The notes beneath the pieces are model-generated. The model was not told the origin of the DNA. It ran no database searches and saw nothing but the letters and a program-made list of their open reading frames with translations. From positions 620,001-684,000 of the forward strand of contig JAHDVF020001220.1 in NCBI GenBank assembly GCA_022606425.2: a stretch of DNA of 64,000 nt. The letters are read 5' to 3'. This document shows positions 56,730 through 64,000 of the stretch, in pieces (the stretch's first letter is position 1; every line of letters begins with the position of its first letter). Source of the DNA: Lepidostoma basale (taxonomy: Eukaryota > Arthropoda > Insecta > Trichoptera > Lepidostomatidae). The position numbers and the translations under genes are program-made.

Positions 56730-57145
56730 TGTGTGGAAGTGAAGCTAAGAGTTGGCGGAAGAAGGGCAAAAGTATGACAAATGCCTTAGAAATGAGATCA
56801 TTAAGAATGTACAGAAAAACTATGTATGGAGTAAAAATAAATAATATAAAATAAAACCTCATGTGGACACATGTGTCTTAAAAAAAATAAAAAAGGATCA
56901 CCAAAATGGTTTGGACTTATACAACGAATGGATAAGAGAAGAAATTTTAAAAATATGTACAAGCAGTTGAACATGGAAGAAGTTGAGAAAGGCCAAGAAA
57001 GACATGGCATGACCAAATGAATCAATTACTGAAAGACGCATGTTCGAAGTAGAAATAATCGACGAGCGTGCGTGTTACGGTGTGTGAATATAGAAGAGGC
57101 AGTTCATCCACTCAGCTTATCCGATAGATGGTTTGTTAATTAGTT
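56730..57145 (+). mobile_element. GTTA-tail LINE, diverged copy
   Basis: Plus-strand relic with the GSEAKSWRKKG region, WFGLIQRMDKRRN, the RPRKTWHDQMN equivalent and ACVLRCVN, ending at GATGGTTTGTTAATTAG. Same subfamily as 17565-18075. Confidence 0.7.
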
Positions 57146-57369
57146 CATTGTGTTTTTCCTTACAAATGCATTCAAGCATATCACCCAAAAGTATCAATAA
57201 AATCGATGGAGATTCTCATCTTCCTACGATGCGTGATATATAGGCACATATTCAGAACTAAGGTGATTATATTTTTTCTTTTTTTTGATAACTGTTGTGC
57301 TGCAGAAATATATGCTAAGTACCATTCTTACCACACATTGGAATCTATTAAGCAAAAATAATCTGATAT

Positions 57370-57770
57370 ATTGGTTGTCTGCGAGTTCTCGCACCCCCCA
57401 GATTCCAATAATGAGTTGTGTAACACAAAGAGAAATTTCGCATAAAGATTTTTGTAGAAAGTCCCAACAACCCTTTTCGCCTAAGACTGAGTAATGATCT
57501 CTAGCCGCGCAAAGTCCCGATGACACCCGAGCAGCCGCGAACACTTCGGTTCGGCGCAAACCGACGATTTGTCGTAACCCGCACTTCGGGTGACTCCGCG
57601 AACCTTCGGCGATTAAGCTCGGCCATGGCGGTCTCGTGGGGCCCTAATCCTTGGATCATCCCCGCTCCTCCTAACTTCATCAATCCACTTACTACACTAA
57701 TCGCGCCAATATCGCTAATGGCCCGGATAATGTTCGTATTATAGTATACGATACTAACACACAGGAACAC
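57370..57770. promoter_or_regulatory. Candidate cis-regulatory island
   Basis: A GC-rich single-copy island with GGGCCCTAATCC (Otd/Bicoid-type TAATCC) and TTCATCAATCCA (Exd/Hox-type complement). Several CTTCGG-flanked stem-like words occur around 57540-57610. Overlapping open frames on both strands lack protein resemblance. Confidence 0.35.
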
Positions 57771-57830
57771 GTAATCATACTCTTTGCGGATTGTACGTGA
57801 ACCGTGTCTACGGCTAACTAAACTTTATGT

Positions 57831-57970
57831 AAAAATAAAAATTAATAAAGCACTTCAATTCACTTCGCTTAGTATAAGCCACTTTATGAGTTAGTAGGGA
57901 GCTTCATCAGATGAAGTCTGATGAAGTTTATACTAAGTGAAAAGCGTTTATTTTTATTAATTTAATTTTT
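57831..57970 (+). repeat. Family-E fold-back with hammerhead-like core
   Basis: Arms share AAATAAAAATTAATAAA-type ends. The plus strand has CTGATGA (57918-57924), helix II GTTTA/TAAGT (57926-57930 with 57934-57938) with loop TAC, and GAAA (57939-57942). The opposite arm preserves GCTTA/TAAGC, so the pairing is kept by compensatory change. Helix III is not obvious. Confidence 0.55.
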
Positions 57971-58019
57971 AAATATGTCAAACCACAAAGTTATATTTCC
58001 TCATATCTTACCGACTGTC

Positions 58020-58500
58020 TTCTTCACAGTTTCAATCCAACGGATTGGTTTGCAGCAAAACATTGCGCCTCTTCATCCAGTTACCTTGGTCTTCGGCAAT
58101 TCGGTTTAAAATACTTCCGTCGGAGGCCCCTCCTATAATTTGTCCCATCAATCATCCCTTCTATTTTGTAGTGCAGATGGCCCTCTTGGAACAAAGTGTG
58201 GCTCATCTATTGAGCTAGCCTCTCTGAGGCGGTTTTGATAAGTTGTCTCCCTCCTTCGATTTCACTATCAACCTCGTCATTGGTGTCTCCAAGAAATTCC
58301 TAATATTCTTCTATAGCACCGCATCTCAAAGGCCTCCAGTCTGTTTCGATCTCTTCTGGTAAGGTACCTACCATGTCTCACAGCCGTACGTCAAAATGCT
58401 ATATACATGTGTTCTGACAAGTTGGTTTCGAAGGTTTAAATCTACTTTATTCGACTCGTAAATCTTAGATTTTTGTTGAACGCAAGCCTTGCCTGATGTA
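58020..58500 (-). mobile_element. RTE-like LINE, decayed C-terminal domain
   Basis: On the minus strand the order TNDEV, EGGRQLIKTASERL, HTLFQEGHLHYKIEGMIDG can be followed in one frame with stops, matching the domain better preserved at 15960-16256. Old copy without a visible tail. Confidence 0.5.
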
Positions 58501-58589
58501 CGCGGATGTCGACTTCTCTTCTTGTTCTATCATCCCATTAAATGTCGAATGTGGCAGACTTTCAAATAACATTTTTTCCAAGTCGTCCA

Positions 58590-60000
58590 TCAATCTTGGC
58601 GCGTTATCCTCACTAGCCGCGACTGTGAGCTGCCCGGACAAAGACAGCTCTGCGGGCGCGGTCCTCTCCAGATTCTATTTACATCACAAAAAATACATTT
58701 GCGGCGAGCGCACCCGAGTTACTTTAATACGGACAAAAAGGAACAACGGATACATTAAAAAGCGTTATTTCCTTCCTTAATTCGACTCCTTTTGTGGAGC
58801 CCTAAGCACTTGGCTTTGTGGGCTTCTTATTAATAAAATTGCACCTAAATAAATCTACTTTAGTCTAGTAATAAGAATTCCGCGCACCAAATCCCTCCTT
58901 ACCGTTTATTACCGCGCGCCGGGCGGGTCGGATTTCTCCTTTGCAAATCCGGAATTTTATTTATACTGTTACTGGTTTTTTCAAATGTGTATATAAAATT
59001 TCAAAGCGGATTCGTTTTATTATGTAAACGTCGCTATATTTTTAATTATTCCCCTCTTTCGGCGAACACGTCCGTTCAGGGGCGCGCATTTTACGGGGAA
59101 CGGAAAATGAGCTTTCCAATTAACGTGCCTACTTCTCACTTTTTTACGCCCGCGTAAATGGAATACATTTACGTAGATGAATGTAAATAGCACTTATTTT
59201 GATGTAGACTTTGGATACGTACAAAATTGTTAAATTGTAGGAGGCTGTTTTGCCGCGTTACGCAGAGAGCATTTCTAATTCCAACTGGATTCCAATTAAA
59301 TTACGCTTGTCACAACGTGTAACTAAATATTTTTCATTCCAACTGGATTGTAATTTAAGCGATCAACCTGTATCTTCCACAGAATACCGGGCGATGTGAT
59401 TGTGTTTTACAAAAATTAAATGCAAATTAAGGTACCTACCTATAATAAACATTATTTTTCGAATACGAATATGACCCTCCAAAAAGCGCGTTCTTGCGAT
59501 GAAGGATCATTAAACATAATGTGGACCGCGTAACCCATTAACGGAATAATTTTAATTCCACATAATAAACACCTTAAAAGAACTGTTAAAACTTAGAACA
59601 GCGATTGCGGCGTGCAGACTGGGAAGAAAAAACCGCCACCATAAAAAATTAAGCCCCGCGTTTTCATCTCGAATGTCATTACTGGTTCGCCTAAAGTGCG
59701 CGTAAAAATTCTTAAGTAGGGATTCCGCCGGCGGATTGGGCCGACATTACGTTTTCTTAAATTTGTATTTACTAGCGCAAATCTGGGGCCATCCGAGAGG
59801 GGCTCGGTCAGACGCCCCATCCGGCCGGGAGCCTCGCATCAGGCTCCCGGCTTTAATTCGCCAGTTTAAAATATTATAACGATAATAATAAAGTGATTGG
59901 ACTTTTAAGGTTCTTTTTACGGCCTTTTGTACCGACATTTGTTCAATGTGTAATTTCCATTTCATTTCGAATTAAATGCGAAATCCGACGGATTGGCAGT
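58590..60000. promoter_or_regulatory. Extended candidate regulatory region
   Basis: Single-copy DNA with GC-rich blocks at 58600-58720, 58905-58950, 59060-59110 and 59720-59860, separated by AT-rich parts with repeated ATTCCAACTGGATT words (59278-59290, 59337-59351). It includes ATTAAA and TTTAATTCC homeodomain cores and CAGGCTCCCGGC dyads. No coding resemblance. Confidence 0.32.
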
Positions 60001-60099
60001 TAGCACAATAAGATAATCGCTTTGCAGAGAACATATTTTCTCAATTTGGGTTATAACTATAAATAACTATAAATTTTAAATACATTAATTTAAACAAAC

Positions 60100-60900
60100 A
60101 GCCATAGTACCTAGAAGAGTAGGACGGAGCTGGGCTGCCTTTGGGAAAATGACAGACGTTTATAAAAGCACGCAGGTTCCAATTTGTTTAAAAAGAAAAA
60201 TGATCGATGCATGTACTCTTTTATTGCTAACACTAACATACAGTATGAAGACCACTACCCTCACAGCATCCTGGGAGAGGCAAATGCTTTGCCTGAGTCT
60301 TCGAGATAAAATACGAAATGAAGAAATACAAATTCCAGATGGACATCCAGAATGCTCCAATGGAGGACTCGGACAAAAATAAGGAGTGTCAGGAGGCCAC
60401 TTAAAAGATGGACTGACGATATTGTCCGAATAGCTGGAACGACCTGGATGCGGAAGGGACAAAACAGGGATGGGTGGAAATCCACACTTCGCTCGGCGAA
60501 CTCCTCGGCAATAGGAAGATTAGTTGAGCTGAAGCGTTGCCCCAATACAAATTTCGGGGATCGAGCGTTCGCGGTAGCCGGTCCATCAGCTTGGAACAAT
60601 CTCCCTTCACACCTTAGATATGCATAAATGATCCGACAGATTTCAGAAACTGAACTGAAGAAGAACTGAAAACCCATCTTTTTCGTATTTCATACCCAAT
60701 TTAAACGTTTATACTTTGTTCTACTATACTTTTTAACCGATCGCTAAAATCAGATGCAGCGTTCACATTTAGATTTTTAGCATTTAATGCGCCCTTGTGG
60801 TGATTACATCACAAAAACGGCTCTATAAAAGTTAGCGTATTATTATTATTTTTATTATTATTATTATTATCAGTGGAGGGAATATGGTTGAAGAAGAAGA
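60100..60900 (+). mobile_element. RTE-like LINE with nested CR1/L2-like insert
   Basis: The plus strand runs from RVGRSWAAFGKM through TYSMKTTTLTASWERQM, LSLRDKIRNEEIQIPDG and RRPLKRWTDDIVRIAGTTWM to SANSSAIGR. It is then interrupted at about 60519 and resumes at 60871 with QWREYG, a stop and a GAAGAAGAAGAAGACG tail. The split falls inside the standard QQWREYG end, proving insertion. Confidence 0.8.
60519..60870 (+). mobile_element. CR1/L2-like LINE 3' end
   Basis: The plus strand encodes RCPNTNFGDRAFAVAGPSAW then NNLPSHLR, a hallmark C-terminal segment of CR1/L2-group RTs. A 3' region and a (TTA)n tail at 60838-60870 follow. Strongly 5' truncated and nested in the RTE copy. Confidence 0.75.
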
Positions 60901-61300
60901 AGACGCTTAATTGTTAAAAAGGAATCATTTTTTGGAAGTTTACCATGGGGTAAAATGTAGGTAGGAAGGTAGGTATATGTATATACCGAATTATTTAAGT
61001 GTAACTATTTGAAAAGGTATACTCGTATAATGTTCTAAAGTAGTAAGATTTCAAAAATGTAGCATAAAGTTTTTTTATGTTTTCGTTACTCTCCTCCATT
61101 TATGGGCTTTAAAAAATAACTAAACTAATTGTTTAACATATTTCTTATATCTATCGTGTAATTAGTTTCCATTAAATACAGATATTCGTTACGTAGAAAG
61201 CAATTTTTAAATATATATAATATATATAATTTTTTTCACAATAAACCCAGAGCTTTTGAAAGATGGTGAAATTAAAAGAACGGCATGAATTAATTCAACA
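60901..61300. other. AT-rich intergenic, nothing recognised
   Basis: No diagnostic motif seen. Confidence 0.35.
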
Positions 61301-61490
61301 GCGATATTAACAAGGCCCGCTCTTCTTACCACCCCTAAGTGTTACAACAGAAATATTCCTGAGGGCGGCCTGCCACCCGTTTCACCCCTCCCCCCCTCCC
61401 CCACCTCCTACTCCGGCCCACGACACCACCGGTCCCCTACGCATCCGGGAGGCGCCACCCCCACCCCCCATTTTGCTTTATGTTGCTTAC
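61300..61490. other. C-rich single-copy block
   Basis: Contains long C-rich runs (CACCCCTCCCCCCCTCCCCC) that could form i-motif or G-quadruplex structures on the opposite strand. No coding frame. Confidence 0.35.
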
Positions 61491-61982
61491 ACGCCTTTAC
61501 AATAGGAAAGCGAAAAAATTAAACAACATGACATTGTGTAGGTTTGAATAAGAATTCATGCCGCCATGGAATTGGAGGTACGTGTACATAGGTATAATAT
61601 TTGGGATCATTCATTCTGTTCTAGATTCATTCATCTAAGTTAAGCATAGAAAGTTTTTACTTCTAAATGTAACAAATATTTTCTTGTGTATAACATTTCA
61701 TTCGACGTTACTCAATTAACTAGGTTTCAAATTAAAACATAAATATATAAAAAAAAATATCTCAGGGGTAGAAGACTTATTTGTGTAGATGTTATCTTGA
61801 CAACGCGGTATAAATGTATTAAATAATTATTGCCTTGCTAGGGCATTATAAATAACTCTTCTTAATATATTAACTAACTAACTAACTAACCATTACACCG
61901 TCTCCCCCAAGGGGTAGGCAAAAAGAATGGACTGCCACAATTTTCTTTCCGGAGATATTTCTCTTGCTTCCTCAACGTGTAT

Positions 61983-62514
61983 TCATCGTGTCATGCACGC
62001 CCGTCGATTTCTCTGACTCCTCCCATGGCCGACATTCAATATTTGATTTATTTGATCGTGCCCCGTTTTCCTCGGTCTACCTCTATTTCTGGTTCCATTT
62101 ACATCGTTAACGTATAATTTTTTTACCATTCTTTCTTCATTCATTATTTCCATATGTCCTTTCATTATTGTGTTCATTCACTGCTTATATTTGCATTCGC
62201 CACTCTATCATACACGATCTCATTTTTACTGCTTTTATTCTACTTTCATCCTTCTTTTGCCAGTTCCATGCTTCGCTTCCATACATAAGGGTCGGTAGAA
62301 GAACACCATTTTGCACTGCCATTCTAGCTTTTTTTGATAGGTTTTTGTTTGCGATGACAACTTTAAGTGCACCATTCACTTTGTTGCCTGCCCCAACCCT
62401 TCTTTCAATATCCCTCTCCACTCGCCCATCTCTTGTTAACATACTACCTAAATACACGAACTCATCTACTTGGTCCAAATTTTCACCATTTACGCTTATG
62501 TTACAGACTGTCAT
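61983..62514 (-). pseudogene. LINE RT thumb and C-terminal domain
   Basis: Continuation of the RT in shifted frames: VCNISVNGENLDQVDEFVYL, KVNGALKVVIANKNLSKKAR and VLLPTLMYGSEAWNWQKKDE (62514-62185), then after a deletion MNEERMVKKLYVNDVNGTRN, RGRPRKTGHDQINQILNVGH and RACMTR. The deletion removes the SLRRMCG and WFGH-like parts. Confidence 0.82.
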
Positions 62515-63203
62515 GATTCTTCTTTTTCAAAAATCATTACTTTGGTCATGTTAACATTCACCATCAGATCATTTCGCACGCATACTTCATACATACTATC
62601 CAACAGGACTTGTAGTTCATGCTCGTTGTCTGTAAGTAGGATAGCGTCATCCGCATACAAGAGACAGCTTACTGACACTCCACTAATTTTGGCACCTACA
62701 TCCAACCCTTTCAGCTCTTTCATACACTTGTCCATATATAGATTAAATAACCACGGGGACATTACGCAACCCTGTTTGACACCTTTATTGATATTAAACC
62801 AGGCTGTAAGATCTCCATTTACTCTGACACTAGCAGTGCTTTCCGTGTATAGCGACTTAATTGCCGTGATCAATTTTGTACTTATTCCATATTCAGACAG
62901 TAATTTCCACAACTTTACTCTATTAACGTAATCATATGATTTTTGCAAATCGACAAACGCACAGAAAAGTTTGCGGTTTTTGGCCAGAAACTTCTCTGTC
63001 AATGTACGAAGTCCAAAAATTTGATCCATACATCCTCTGCCATTCATAAAGGCACCTTGCACATCACAAACCTTGTCACCCGTCAATTTTCTTACTCTTT
63101 CTATTGAAATTCTGCCATAGATTTTACCAACGACACTTAAAAGACTAATAGCTCTGTGGTTCCCACATTCCACACGCGATCCTTTTCCTTTGTACAGGGG
63201 CAT
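62511..63203 (-). pseudogene. LINE reverse transcriptase, palm domain
   Basis: A 230-residue open frame with the N-terminal RT signature (YKGKGSRVECGNHRAISLL, residues 4-22), motif A AFVDLQKSYD (82-91), motif B KQGCVMSP (143-150) and motif C YADD (183-186). All catalytic Asp residues are present. Coding resemblance continues past the listed start to about 63290. A frameshift at the EKEES end separates it from the next part. It would have copied the element RNA by target-primed reverse transcription. Confidence 0.88.
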
Positions 63204-63307
63204 AATAACTGCTCTTCTCCAGTTTTACGGCGTATATCCCTCCTCCAAGCACTGGTTAAATAACTTACATAACCATGCAGAAACCACTTCGCCACTTCTT
63301 AATATAT

Positions 63308-64000
63308 AATTTTCATAAATCAATATAAACCAAAAACCTTTAAGAATGATTTATAATAGGTACATTTCAGCTAGCGGTCCTACATACACCATCATCATAG
63401 GAGATACCTATATGTGTGGTCAACTGTGTGTGGGCTGAACCATGTAAAAAGTTGACTGCAGAATGTGCCGAGAATCAAGGAGTGATAATGTACGCACAAA
63501 TAATTATTATGTAATTTTAAAAAAACCAGCTGGCACTCTCTCGTAATCTGAGAGTGGACATACGGCAAGTGGGAGAGGAGAATCTGCAGAAGGGAACCGG
63601 GCCGTGTATAGGTACTCGTACCTAGTGACTGCCGAACCAGAATAAAATATCGTTTGTCGTCCAGGTGGTGTATGCTATAATTAGCTACAATGGCTTATTA
63701 GGCCTCCCTTTTATGTAAACAGAACTTAGTAACCCTCCCCGGCGTGGCTGTACATAGGTACACATTTATTATATAAGAACCAGCCTTCTTCAACTGAATG
63801 CTCAAGTATTAAATAGGGGGTGGTAACTTAGCAGGGTGGCTTCAAATAGGGATGAACAAATGTTTCGAGAATTTAAATTGTTTTAACTATATTACGAAAA
63901 TCGTATTATGTTATATGTAGTATATAAGACGAAGGTACAATTATTTAAAATATATGAATACGCGTATATCTTTGGTTTTATGAGACGCTTTGGTGAGTCG
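63308..64000. other. Single-copy sequence, partly GC-richer
   Basis: 63520-63840 is moderately GC-rich with no repeat similarity and may hold a regulatory island; the rest is AT-rich. No gene seen up to the window edge. Confidence 0.3.

Larger units (their letters stand above)
61871..63294 (-). mobile_element. Longest GTTA-tail LINE, 13-bp target duplication
   Basis: The most complete copy in the window, from the (GTTA)n tail at 61871 to a 5' truncation at about 63294. It is flanked by CTTCTTAATATAT at 61858-61870 and 63295-63307, a clean target duplication showing that this is one insertion event. A few frameshifts break the ORF near 62513 and 62190. Confidence 0.88.

Noticed and set aside
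61380..61480. C-rich run as a functional G-quadruplex or i-motif
   Set aside because: Runs are present, but nothing in the context supports function.
1..64000. CRISPR arrays, bacterial operons or viral genes
   Set aside because: No regular short direct repeats with spacers, no ribosome binding sites or operon layout, and no viral protein motifs were seen.

Overview
The window looks like a gene-poor piece of an insect nuclear genome, most likely a moth or butterfly. It is strongly AT-rich, contains no intact protein-coding gene that I can recognise, and is packed with decayed mobile elements of insect type: LINE reverse transcriptases of several clades, a mariner transposase, pogo-like and other MITEs, tRNA-derived SINE-like heads, and many fold-back elements. 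Lepidoptera is inferred from the combination of LINE tail types and the mariner; it is not proven.

The dominant repeat is one LINE family whose 3' end is a (GTTA)n tail preceded by a conserved GC-rich block. I count fifteen pieces on both strands: 6208-7333, 9340-9736, 10013-10312, 10780-10925, 17565-18075, 21643-21828, 30056-30235, 31868-32362, 33350-33530, 33972-34060, 36922-37010, 49904-49956, 54806-56090, 56730-57145 and 61871-63294. The last is the longest; it keeps RT motifs A, B and C and is flanked by a 13-bp target duplication. A second group of RTE-like endonuclease-RT LINEs ends in (GAA)n or (GAT)n tails (about 2.6, 15.9, 21.2, 37.5, 37.8, 43.0, 47.5, 54.0, 58.0 and 60.1 kb). Jockey-like RT tails lie at 13.4, 24.4 and 44.7 kb, and a CR1/L2-like tail is nested inside an RTE copy at 60.5 kb.

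The most striking signal is a dispersed set of short fold-back elements. Their centres repeatedly show the order CUGANGA-like box, short stem-loop, GAAA, tiny palindrome, and UC or UA. That is the layout of minimal type-I hammerhead ribozymes, known from Penelope-like retroelements and retrozymes. Helix II differs in sequence between families but stays paired. The best copies are at 23676-23711 (+), 16456-16491 (+), 4506-4545 (-) and 48665-48690 (-); decayed or variant copies lie near 1.55, 3.44, 14.4, 21.1, 21.6, 32.7, 35.7, 50.45, 51.57 and 57.92 kb.

Between the repeats are single-copy, GC-richer islands (for example 11.05-11.56, 15.06-15.49, 20.16-20.64, 26.03-27.56, 44.16-44.56, 45.30-45.80, 57.37-57.77 and 58.59-60.0 kb) carrying homeodomain, Exd/Hox, TCF and E-box-like sites. 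They resemble conserved cis-regulatory DNA in the large intron or flanking desert of a developmental gene. A possible internal exon at 31539-31659 (+), and a weaker one at 41414-41561 (+), would support an intron setting. No tRNA, rRNA, CRISPR or viral gene was recognised.
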